Source of the DNA: Tritrichomonas foetus
Taxonomy: Eukaryota > Parabasalia > Tritrichomonadida > Tritrichomonadidae
DNA: 64,000 nucleotides
Assembly (NCBI GenBank): GCA_001839685.1
Contig: MLAK01000738.1
Coordinates: 62,001 to 126,000, forward strand
Direction of reading: 5' to 3'
In this document: piece after piece, positions 9,580-19,500 of the stretch
Layout: each line of letters begins with the position of its first letter
How positions within the stretch are numbered: the first letter of the stretch is position 1
The notes under the pieces: generated by a model
What the model saw: only the letters and a program-made list of their open reading frames with translations
Database searches by the model: none
What the model was told of the DNA's origin: nothing
Position numbers and translations under genes: made by a program

Positions 9580-11589
9580 ATGAAATCGATGATGAACTTT
9601 ATCATGAATCTGAATACTAATGAGCTGAAAAACTGCTCATTAGATTCAATTCCTCCAGAAAACCATTCTTTAGTCTTTAAACTTATTCTTACATCTATTC
9701 GACATTACTGTTCAAGAATTATTCGCAATTCTCCAGGCAAAACGATATCCGAAATTGCTATCACTTACATGAAAAATCTCACAGAATTCAAAAATATCGT
9801 TACTCAATTTAATCCAAAACTAAACGATGAAATTCAAACATTAATATTTTCTGTTTTACTTCTGCATTTTCCAAAAGGGCTAAGCGATTTACAATCAGAT
9901 GATATCGACGAATTGAAATATTTGGATGAAGAAACCTATGATGCATTTTCATTTTGTGGATTATCAAAACGTCTTCGATCTCTTATTGTTGATCAAATTC
10001 GATCCGAATGCCTCAAAACAGTTGAAGAATATACAGATAATTATGAAGAGTCAGCTCTTTCTGCGGCACTTGATAGATTATCTATTTTGAATGCAACTTT
10101 CCAAAAACGGTTTCCTGACATTTCACAAGAAAAGCACAATCTTGAACGTGATATTTATAAAGCAGTTGTTAAAGCGCGATCAAACATGATTTTCGAAATT
10201 GTTACTTCCTATCCAGACTCAAAGCCAGCTCTAATTGATCTTCAAAAAGGATGTGCTCGTACTAGTGCTCATCGTGAAGTTTCACAAATAGCTGTTCAGA
10301 TTTTCACAAATAGGCTTCTCCATTTAGGTGCAGCAACTTCTGACATTGTTACACAATACATTAATGCAATTCAAGCTTTAAATATTGTTGATGAAAGTGG
10401 TGGTTTAACTCGTGCTGTATCTCCACCTATTCAATCATACTTAACAACACGTAGTGATTTGTTAGACACAATCGTTGAACGAATTTTAGAAGATGAATCA
10501 CTTGTAGCAACTGGAATATCAGCACAAAAACCAAATGATGATGATGTTTTAAGGGATGCCGATGCACAAAAAGAATTAGACTTTGGATGGTCTCCTGAAC
10601 CAATGCATTCGCATATTCGTGATCTTCAATCACTTGTTCGAGATGCATCTGATTCTGACGCACTTGCATTATTGCTGAATGTTTATGGATCGATTAAATC
10701 TTTTGTAACACAACTCGAAAAAGAAATTGCAAAAAGAATTGAAACATCTCCTGGATTTACATTTGACAATGAAGTTCGTGCTATTGAGTTATTGAAATGG
10801 AGGTTCGGCAGTCAGAGCTTCCTTAATTGTGAAGTTATTTTGCGTGATGTTGCTGATTCTAAACGTCTTGCTGCGACATTTGATTGTCAAACAGTTCAGC
10901 CTTTAACAGTTTCACATCTATATTGGCCAGCAATGTCCAACGACTTCTTGAAATTACCAGAAGAAGTTGAAAGAGAAATTGAAAGATATACTGAAGAATT
11001 TGAAAGACTTAAGCATCCAAGAAAATTAAAGTGGCTGAATTCCGCAGGAGCAGTTGAAATTGAATTATCATTTGATGATAATGAAACTATGCAAATGACT
11101 GTTCCTCCAATTTGTGCATCTGTTATGTTATTAATGAATGATAATAATGAAATAGATATTGATACAATTTGTAATGAATTAGAAGTATCAAGGCAATCAG
11201 CAGAAACAGCTTTAACGTTCTGGATATCATCAAATATTTTTGTCAAAGATGGAAATAAATGCAGAATGGTGAATAAGAAGCCAATTTTGACTGCTACTTC
11301 ATATGATACACCAGAAGGTAACAATGATGAAGAAGAAGAACCAGAAGAGGAAGAAGAAGAGCCAGATCAGAAAGATGCTAAAATGTTCCAGAGATTTGTT
11401 TTAAGTATTTTACAAAACCGTAGCAAAGAGAATATTACATTACCTAATTTATATGAATTACTTAAGAAATTCTGCCAGTATCCTAAATTTGATAGAAGAT
11501 ATGATCAATATGAAAAGATGATCAATGTTTACAAAGCGAATAACTTTTTGGTAGTAGAGGATGAAATTGTAAAATTGTCACCTCAATAG
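9580..11589 (+). CDS. Anaphase-promoting complex subunit 2 (cullin-related APC2)
   Basis: 669 residues with cullin-homology architecture. The middle (residues ~320-480) carries the APC2/cullin signature: LLLNVYGSIKSFVTQLEKEIAKRI, then ELLKWRFGSQ, then CEVILRDVADSKRL. SHLYWPAM follows, then the segment FERLKHPRKLKWLNSAG. An acidic stretch (EEEEPEEEEEEPD) precedes a C-terminal ~65-residue APC2 winged-helix domain (FQRFVLSILQNRS ... YKANNFLVVEDEIVKLS). APC2 binds the RING subunit APC11 and forms the catalytic core of the APC/C ubiquitin ligase for mitotic exit. The human protein is 822 residues, so this one is compact. Confidence 0.88.
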   Translation: MKSMMNFIMNLNTNELKNCSLDSIPPENHSLVFKLILTSIRHYCSRIIRNSPGKTISEIAITYMKNLTEFKNIVTQFNPKLNDEIQTLIFSVLLLHFPKGLSDLQSDDIDELKYLDEETYDAFSFCGLSKRLRSLIVDQIRSECLKTVEEYTDNYEESALSAALDRLSILNATFQKRFPDISQEKHNLERDIYKAVVKARSNMIFEIVTSYPDSKPALIDLQKGCARTSAHREVSQIAVQIFTNRLLHLGAATSDIVTQYINAIQALNIVDESGGLTRAVSPPIQSYLTTRSDLLDTIVERILEDESLVATGISAQKPNDDDVLRDADAQKELDFGWSPEPMHSHIRDLQSLVRDASDSDALALLLNVYGSIKSFVTQLEKEIAKRIETSPGFTFDNEVRAIELLKWRFGSQSFLNCEVILRDVADSKRLAATFDCQTVQPLTVSHLYWPAMSNDFLKLPEEVEREIERYTEEFERLKHPRKLKWLNSAGAVEIELSFDDNETMQMTVPPICASVMLLMNDNNEIDIDTICNELEVSRQSAETALTFWISSNIFVKDGNKCRMVNKKPILTATSYDTPEGNNDEEEEPEEEEEEPDQKDAKMFQRFVLSILQNRSKENITLPNLYELLKKFCQYPKFDRRYDQYEKMINVYKANNFLVVEDEIVKLSPQ

Positions 11590-11705
11590 ATTTAAATTAT
11601 AAACATATTACACCATATTAAACTTTCCATTTTTGATTAATTCCTTTTTTTGAGTTGGTTGTTGATAAACTTTTTCAATAGATTGATAAATTATTTGTAT
11701 AGTTT

Positions 11706-13472
11706 ATGCTCTACTTTTTTACCGCCAATAAACAGAAAAACTGGAATATGTTACACAATTTTTTTCGATTTCTTTTTGGGAGCCAAAAAGAATCAGAAAA
11801 AATGCAGACGAAGTTTTCTGCATTAGTTCCTTCAATTATCACAGAATCGAACGATCTCGATACCAACCCGCAAGATTCGCAGTATTTTTGGCATTCTTTC
11901 TTTCTTTTAAAGCCAGAATTTTTGATAATGCAAACAACATTATCATCAAATTATTCAATTCCTGCGCTTCGTACTTTAATAGCAAAATGTCTTGATGCAA
12001 TTGGAATTCGCGACCAAAGCCAAGTTTCAAAAATGCGCAGAGCAAACGCTTCCTATTTACTCGTTCAAATTTTGGAATCTCTTTGGCCCAGAATTCGTGC
12101 AGGCACTTTCGGAATAGATACCATCAATATTTTATGCGGCTTGGACCAATCCGAGAAATTTTTCGATAGATTGTTTGGATCAATTCTATCCCAAAGTGAT
12201 TCAGAACCAGCCCTAGTTTTATTGTCGATTTTGTCAGCAACAAGAGACATTGAAACCAACGCACTTACAGACTTTTTTACACAGAATTGTGGCGCCATCA
12301 CGAAATATTGCTTAACTGCTTCAGATCTTCATCTTTTATTATTCTCTCTTTTATTGCAGCTTGATCGTCCATCTGGTCCATTCATCCAGCATTTCAGATC
12401 TATTAAAGAGCCAATTTTCAATTCACTTGTCGCAAATTTAATTGCTCGCTGTTCACAATTATATATTTGCTGTAAGCCAAAAGTTCGATACATTTTCCAA
12501 CGCGCAATTTCAAATCCATCTGTTGCAAAATTAGGTTTATTTGTTCCATCTGATTATCAAATGCCGCTTTATTTTTCTATTTTTGAACCTTTCGTTGATT
12601 CTGCCATTTTATGCTTTTATGAACTTGCACAAGATTTGAATGACCAAGCTCTTATTTCATCAGCTCTATGTCTTCTATCCTTTGTAGTTGCTGCTCCGTA
12701 TACTCCACATGCCGGTGATCGTCTTCGCATGTCATTGATTTCATTTGCCTTTTTGTTTGATCGTTCACCAGCTTCAGCTTCTCTTCCATTTGACTACAAA
12801 CAGTTTAAATCATGCTTCAATGAAAAAGTTGCAGAATGTCGTGAATGTACTGTTGGCGCCATGGCTCTTGAAGTTGTTTCTCATCTTCTGCAGATGAAGC
12901 AAGACATGATTCCAGTTTCTACAATGCTTGGAAGAATAATATACACTGTTTTATCAACATTTATTCAATATCGAGGAAATCACAATGTTAACTGGAAAGT
13001 ATTATTCGAAAGACTTTTTGGCTACTGCCGAAAAATGATTGGAATTGAATGCGAATTTAATGGTTATGCAATAGCGATTGTGTCTATTTGTTCATCTTTT
13101 CGAGCGGCGTTGTTTAAGAAGGATGACGGGTATATTTCAATGCTCCAAGCTCTCGCAAAAGAGCCATGTGTGGCAGCCTGCCCTTACTTGGTTCCTGAGG
13201 CGCTGAGCCGAGCGACAGATTTCATGAAAAAATGCAAGAATCACGTGGAAAAGTTATCAGAGTCAATTGGACCAGAAGTCGGTGATATGCAAGATGCTCA
13301 AGTTGAAGCAATTTTGCCAAATTTGAAAGTGGAGGTTGTCAATCATGATATTTTCCCACAGATTGAGAAATTGAGTGAATGCCCAACTTTCACTCAATTT
13401 TTCCACATTTATGCAAGACAACATTGTGAAAATATACAAGCGTTTCTACAATATACAGTTTCTCATATTTAA
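11706..13472 (+). CDS. ARMH3 (C10orf76)-like armadillo protein
   Basis: 588 residues, all-helical and Leu-rich. From memory of human ARMH3, three segments align in order: FWHSFFLLKPEFL (family FWEELFLMK), GIDTINILCGLDQSEKFFDRL (family GFDIINMLMGFD), and LVLLSILSATRDIETNALTDFF (family LCLVTVTDNISQNTILEY). In animals ARMH3 is a cytosolic/Golgi protein that works with PI4KB and GBF1 in Golgi PI4P supply. The first ATG at 11706 is used here, but a second ATG 14 codons on (MLHNFFRF) is equally plausible. It follows APC2 by 116 bp on the same strand. Confidence is moderate because the match is by recall. Confidence 0.65.
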   Translation: MLYFFTANKQKNWNMLHNFFRFLFGSQKESEKMQTKFSALVPSIITESNDLDTNPQDSQYFWHSFFLLKPEFLIMQTTLSSNYSIPALRTLIAKCLDAIGIRDQSQVSKMRRANASYLLVQILESLWPRIRAGTFGIDTINILCGLDQSEKFFDRLFGSILSQSDSEPALVLLSILSATRDIETNALTDFFTQNCGAITKYCLTASDLHLLLFSLLLQLDRPSGPFIQHFRSIKEPIFNSLVANLIARCSQLYICCKPKVRYIFQRAISNPSVAKLGLFVPSDYQMPLYFSIFEPFVDSAILCFYELAQDLNDQALISSALCLLSFVVAAPYTPHAGDRLRMSLISFAFLFDRSPASASLPFDYKQFKSCFNEKVAECRECTVGAMALEVVSHLLQMKQDMIPVSTMLGRIIYTVLSTFIQYRGNHNVNWKVLFERLFGYCRKMIGIECEFNGYAIAIVSICSSFRAALFKKDDGYISMLQALAKEPCVAACPYLVPEALSRATDFMKKCKNHVEKLSESIGPEVGDMQDAQVEAILPNLKVEVVNHDIFPQIEKLSECPTFTQFFHIYARQHCENIQAFLQYTVSHI

Positions 13473-13769
13473 ACTATCTTTTTTATCGACAAAGATTAAT
13501 CTTCTTTTTAATATAGAACAATATTTATATTATTTTATTTTTCCAATTTATTGAAGAGAATAAAATACATCAACTTGAAGTGAAGCTGTTATATAGTCAT
13601 AAGATAGAAAGTAGACTTATTCATGAGAAATTGATTGTTCAACAGATTCTGGTTATCGCGGGAAATTTCACCATAATTTCACCTATATTGAGAGAGTTTG
13701 TTTAGAGAAAAATTAATTTCATAAGAAAATCGGTACGTTTGAAAATTCTATTTCTATCAAAAATTTTAA

Positions 13770-16403
13770 ATGATTTTAGTTTTATTTCCATTTATTGCGC
13801 TTTCTATTGGACACGATAGTATACCAATTCTCGATACTTTTTGTTCAGATGATCACCAAGTATATAATTGGTCCGAATACCAATGCGTGACATGCCCGAA
13901 CGATATGGTAAACGTTGATAATGTGTGTAGACCGAATTCTACATACAAATATCTTGATGATTACGTAAATATGACATATACGACAGTTTGCAGCCAAGGG
14001 AAAACCAATTTTGGTCACGGATTGGTTTGTTTTCCAGAAACTTTTTCAATCAATCAATCAATTGTTGATATGAGGAACAAATTTAAAGCAACTTATTACG
14101 ACATTACAACTGGTGTTAACAGCCCCAAAATTTCTGGGACTTTTGAACTCACCGATGAATTTGTTGAACAATATGTATGGGCAGAAATATATCATAGCAT
14201 AGACATTTCAAATCAAACAGCTGTTGGATTTTTAAGTAATGCCTGTTCAGTTTTTAATTATGATATTTCCCTTTATCCATGTGAGCAGTTCCAACTTAAC
14301 TATACTTCGCGAATAAGTGGAAATAAATATGGATACCGATTTTGGCCAGCTCAAGGTCCTTTCATCACGTATGGAAACAATAATCCTTTAAGCTATGTTT
14401 TAGAAGAAGATTATATTTCATCCACATATAATTTTGGACAAATAGTTAACTTTCAACTGGCTAGATTTTCAAAGTATGGTGATTTCAAAGGATTCACACC
14501 ACTAACAATTGATTTTCAGAAATGTGGAGATTCTAATGACATTATTGAACTGTGGAAGCAATTTGGTTATAACTATTATAGTGAATGTTTTGTTGATTTA
14601 AACGAGTTGGTTACAGGTGATTCAACAGATCTTTTTGATGCATTTATCGAAGATGGTGCTGTAAATGGGATACCTGTTTTAAGACCTGTTCCTGTGTTCC
14701 TAAAAAACTATCGTGGTATTCGAGGAGAAGCAGTTAATCGAGGAAAATCTGAAGCAAATTATCGTGCAGTAAGACGATTTTTTGTAAATGATAACTACAC
14801 ATCAAATCAGATCGTTCAACATATGACTAATTTTTCTATTACTTTTAATCTTAAAACAGATAGAAGTAAACAAATACTCCCGCCATTATTTACGATTGAA
14901 TATGATCAAGTTTACAGATCAGATCTTGAAACAAGTGATTTTGTTGTTAAAATAGATGAAGAATCTGTAACGCATCCCACTTATTCATTCAGTGTACTTT
15001 ATGTAATGCAAATGAACGGCTTCTGGAATGCATTAACAATTGTCTTTTCAATTTCTGTTGCTCTTGGTTTTGTGTATATTTGTTTTAAATTATTCATGTT
15101 TCTTCGAACACATGCAACAGATGGTGCTAATTTTTCTTTTATTATGGGAGTTCTTGGTTATATCTTCGACATAGTTGGAACTGTACTTTTTGTTGTGGCT
15201 TTTGCTTTTGCAGTGTATGTTTTTATTTTTTTCAAATTCCAATCAGCTGTCTTTATTTGTCTTCCTCCAGAAGAGGATTTCAAAATTTTAGTTCCAATTT
15301 TATGGACAACATTAGCTTTGAAATTTGTTGGAATGGTATTTTTGATCATTATGAAATCATCTACTAATGTATTCATAATTGATTGGGAAAATCCAAAAGA
15401 AAAAGATATCCCAGTGAGTAGCTGGAGAAGAATTATGGTTGCTAATGAATGGAATAGAATTTTAACAGTGAGACAATATAGTATGCCATTTACAGTTTTA
15501 ACAATGGCATTTATTATTGGTGGATTCAATTTGAATCTTTTGTCTACTCCAATTCCTTCTACAAAACTAATAGATATGGATAAAGAATACCTCATCTTAA
15601 GATTCGCATTTACGTCATTTGTTTGGTTACTTTTAGTGCTTGTAGAGTTTATTTGGTGCAGATTTATATTCTGGCCATTGTTTGGAAATCCATTTCTGAA
15701 TTTTGTTGATTTATGCTCAACATCCAATATTTCTGTTTTAATAAGAATGTCTTCTTTTCAAGGCTATTACATCCATGGAAGAAATACTCATGGACGAGCA
15801 GATGAAGAGCTAAATGAACTTAGAAAACAATTAGATGCAGAGAAGAAAGGACAAGCTCAGCATAGAGGAATATTACCTGATACACCTAATCAAGTTTTCC
15901 AAACATTTTTTGCGCCTGAATTTAGACATCAATTAAATGATCTTTATGATTCTCAACTTGCTCAAACTGGTGCTCCATCAGTGTTAAGTATTCGACCACA
16001 TGTAGCTGGCGATATTCCACATGCTGCATACGAAACAAACCAAGAAGTAAATGATTTCCTCAGAGATTTCTTCTCCAAGAAATCAACAGACCACAGTTTT
16101 GTTATTCAGCCAGAATCATGTTCACAAGAGTTGATAAATTCTGCTCCAACAGTTATTGAAGAATCTGTTTTAACTATTGTAAAGGATTGGATGTATAAAA
16201 ATGCTTTGATTGGCGGAATAGAATGGAGATTGCAGTTGTTTTATTTAGTTATATTTGTTTGTATTGGAATTCCAACAAATTCACCATCTATATCAGCTAT
16301 AGTTGTTTTTATCGTTGATGTGATTATCGTTAAAATATTTAATATGATGGGAAGGGCAAACCTCTCAAAGAAATCTCTTCTTGATGATCGCTTCTTTTTG
16401 TAA
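13770..16403 (+). CDS. Meckelin (TMEM67/MKS3)
   Basis: 877 residues (human about 995). It has an N-terminal signal peptide (MILVLFPFIALSIGHD), then a Cys-rich ectodomain start (CVTCPNDMVNVDNVC). A large ectodomain follows, then several membrane segments from ~residue 415 onward. The family signature is in the C-terminal third: FVDLCSTSNISVLI, GYYIHGRNTHGRAD and the terminal LSKKSLLDDRFFL, all closely matching animal meckelin. Meckelin is a receptor-like protein of the ciliary transition zone MKS module. In a trichomonad it should act at the base of the flagella. No truncation or frameshift is visible. Confidence 0.93.
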   Translation: MILVLFPFIALSIGHDSIPILDTFCSDDHQVYNWSEYQCVTCPNDMVNVDNVCRPNSTYKYLDDYVNMTYTTVCSQGKTNFGHGLVCFPETFSINQSIVDMRNKFKATYYDITTGVNSPKISGTFELTDEFVEQYVWAEIYHSIDISNQTAVGFLSNACSVFNYDISLYPCEQFQLNYTSRISGNKYGYRFWPAQGPFITYGNNNPLSYVLEEDYISSTYNFGQIVNFQLARFSKYGDFKGFTPLTIDFQKCGDSNDIIELWKQFGYNYYSECFVDLNELVTGDSTDLFDAFIEDGAVNGIPVLRPVPVFLKNYRGIRGEAVNRGKSEANYRAVRRFFVNDNYTSNQIVQHMTNFSITFNLKTDRSKQILPPLFTIEYDQVYRSDLETSDFVVKIDEESVTHPTYSFSVLYVMQMNGFWNALTIVFSISVALGFVYICFKLFMFLRTHATDGANFSFIMGVLGYIFDIVGTVLFVVAFAFAVYVFIFFKFQSAVFICLPPEEDFKILVPILWTTLALKFVGMVFLIIMKSSTNVFIIDWENPKEKDIPVSSWRRIMVANEWNRILTVRQYSMPFTVLTMAFIIGGFNLNLLSTPIPSTKLIDMDKEYLILRFAFTSFVWLLLVLVEFIWCRFIFWPLFGNPFLNFVDLCSTSNISVLIRMSSFQGYYIHGRNTHGRADEELNELRKQLDAEKKGQAQHRGILPDTPNQVFQTFFAPEFRHQLNDLYDSQLAQTGAPSVLSIRPHVAGDIPHAAYETNQEVNDFLRDFFSKKSTDHSFVIQPESCSQELINSAPTVIEESVLTIVKDWMYKNALIGGIEWRLQLFYLVIFVCIGIPTNSPSISAIVVFIVDVIIVKIFNMMGRANLSKKSLLDDRFFL

Positions 16404-16562
16404 TTAAATCATAATATATTCATTTTTGTTGGTCTTTTTTGGAATTATTATTATAAATATTAGGTATATCATATGATTCATGACATTCAATCATGAAATA
16501 ATAAGAATAAGAAAATTAAAAGATTAGAAATAATCAAGTTGATAAAAACAAACAAATATTTA

Positions 16563-19500
16563 TTAAAACTTTCGTGGCATTAAAGATTGATTTGACATAA
16601 CAGATCTACGTGATCGGTCTTCTCTAATAATATGCTGTGAGCTTGTATAGTTTTGGATTGAAAGGGCAACAGCTGAAGAATCTGTCGGGACTTCTGAGAT
16701 TTTCAGAACAGCTTGATGCTGAGAATCAATCATTGCTGCAAGATTTTCAATGTTCTTTTCTCTATCATCAAAAATCTTCTTTACAAGTTCAACTAATTTT
16801 TGTAATTTTTCAAGCTGACTTTCGAGTTGTTCATTAGACTCGATATTGAACGATGGTTTGCCAATAGGTAAACTCATTAAAGCTTGAGCAACACGATTTA
16901 AAAGCTTCTTATGCTTTTCTATCAAAGTTTCATCAGAGGGAGCAATATTAGAAATTGTTTTTGAAGATAATTTAAATTTATGCTTAAATGAGATTGAGAC
17001 TTCATCAATTGCAAACATTTTTAATATTGGATTGAGCTTATTCACAACTTTTTCCAATTTATTTGTATTAGTTCCAGATGAATTCAGGATAAGTGGTATT
17101 TGTGTTAAACTATTCATTAGCTTATCTGTCTTTTTCTGCGTTTCACTCATTATTGAATTGTTTTGTTTTTGTTGGATTGATAAGGCTTCACATTTATCTT
17201 TTAATTGTTGAAGTTCAACATTTCGAGATTGAAGGTCACTTTTACATTTTTCTAATTCAACTTGAACATTTTTCAGTGGCATAAGTTCATCAATTTGATG
17301 ACTATCATTTTGAATTTGCTTTTGAAGCTTTTTGATTAATTCTTTTTTCTCATCAATATCTCGTGATAATTTTTCGATTTTATCTTTCAATGCTTCTTCT
17401 TTCTCAGAAAATAGATTAGTTAGTGATTCAATTTGTTCCTCCTTTTGAATAATATGGGATTTACTTTTTGAAGATTCAAATTGATGCAATTTCTTCAACG
17501 AATCATATTTTTGTTGAAGATCTTCATATTTCTGTAATGGAATTTTTTCTTTGTTCTTTTCTAATAAGTCATGAATTTGATCATTAAGTGATTGAGATGA
17601 CTTTTCGAGTTCCTTAATTTGTTTCTTTGCTTGTGATAATTGTTTAGCTCTTTCTTCGTTGTCAGCTTCATGTGACATCTTTTCGTCTTCATATTTTTGA
17701 AGCATTGAAGTATATTTTGTATTAATCTCATTATTTTGTAGTTGAATATCATCAATATTATGCTGAAGGAATTGATTTGTTTCTTTAAGCTGATTGTTTT
17801 CTTTTTGCTTAGCTGCTAAATCGTCTTTTGTGACCGAAAGGTTAGTTTTCGCTTGGGTTAATTCTGCTCGCAATTGTGACAATTCACTAACTTTTTGTTT
17901 TTCATTTAATTGTTCTTGATTATTTTTTTGATCGATTATTTCGCGGGCATCGGATAATTGTTGTTTGAGGGATTCAATTGTTTTTTGTTGAATGATATTG
18001 GTTTTATTATTCATGTCTTCATTATTTCTCAATTGAGTAATAGTTTCTTGATATTTTTTTTGTAAGGAGTTTAGAGAGTTTGATAAAGCAACTTTTTCTC
18101 CATTTAATTTTTCAATTGCTTGAGCATTTTCTTCATTAATTGCGTTTAATTGAGAAAGTCTATCACCAACTTCTTTACTTTTATCAAGCACAGCTTGATA
18201 TGAATCTGCTGAAACTGTGGATTTTTCAATACTTGCGATCTTTCTTTTAAGATTATCAATTTCCATTAATTTTTCCGTAATTTGATTTTGAAGATCAAGA
18301 TTTTGCTGTCTTAATTGTGAAGTATTATTGTCTTGTTCATTTACTTTTGATTGAGCTTCTTCAAGTTCTGCTTTAACTACATTCAAATTCTGTGCCTTTT
18401 CAATTAACAGTGAATCTAGTTTTTGCTTATCTTCGTTTGCATGTTGAATTTCAGCTTGAAGCTCACTGCAATTTTCTTTGAGTTGTTTTATTGTGGATTT
18501 TAACTTTTGTTGCTCATTATCATTCTTCTGGCAAATTAAATGAAGATCATCATATTGCTGCTGAAGGTTTTGGTATTTTGCAGTAAGCGTTTTAAAGAGA
18601 TGTTCATTGGTATTCGACATTTCTTTAAGTCTAATCTGTTGCTCAAAATTTTCTTTTTCTTTTTCAACAAACTCCTCAATTTCTAGTTTTAGTTTTTCAT
18701 TTTCTTGATGAATTTTCTGGTTTTCATTTTGGATTTGGATAATAAAGTCTTTGTATTTCGCTTCTTTTCTTAGATTTCTATTAATTCGATGAAGTGCTTC
18801 ATCCAACTTTTTCTGTAAATCAGAAATCTCACCTTTATATTTTTCATTTGATGTGTCGAAATCTTTCTTCAATGAATTGATTTTTAGATTCAAATTATCT
18901 TGTGTTTCTTTATCTTCTTCTTTTTGTTGTGAAAATTCAAGATTGATTTGTTGTAATTGTTTTCGAAGCTTTTCATTAAGCATCTCAATTTCTAGTATAT
19001 CTTGGTCCTTTTGATGAATTTTCGCATCATATTCACTTTGAACATCCATTATAGAAATGTTGGCTTGATTTAATTCGGAAATTTGCTGTGAAAGTTGTTG
19101 AATTTTCAATTGTAATTCAGTTTTCTCTGCTTCACATGTTTTAATTCGTTCTTTAAGTCTGCTTTCTGTCTCATTCTCGTTTGCTTCCATCTTGGCTATT
19201 GTATTTGTAACTTCTTCTCTAAAAATTATAAATTGCTCAATTTGTGCACTCATTTGGTTTTTCTCAATATTCATTTTATTGATTATTTCTTTCAACCTTA
19301 ATACTTTCCTTTCATGCTTGGCACATTCAAATCTATATTCTTCAGTTTTTTCACGTTTTTGCTTTAATTCACTTGAAAGTTGTTCAACCCTTTTCATCAG
19401 TTCTGCATTTTCTTCATCTGTTGCTGTTTTTGTTTGAATTATTTCATTTTTTGCTCTCTTCTGTTGAGATAATTGTGAAACCATTCTTTTTAATGTGATA

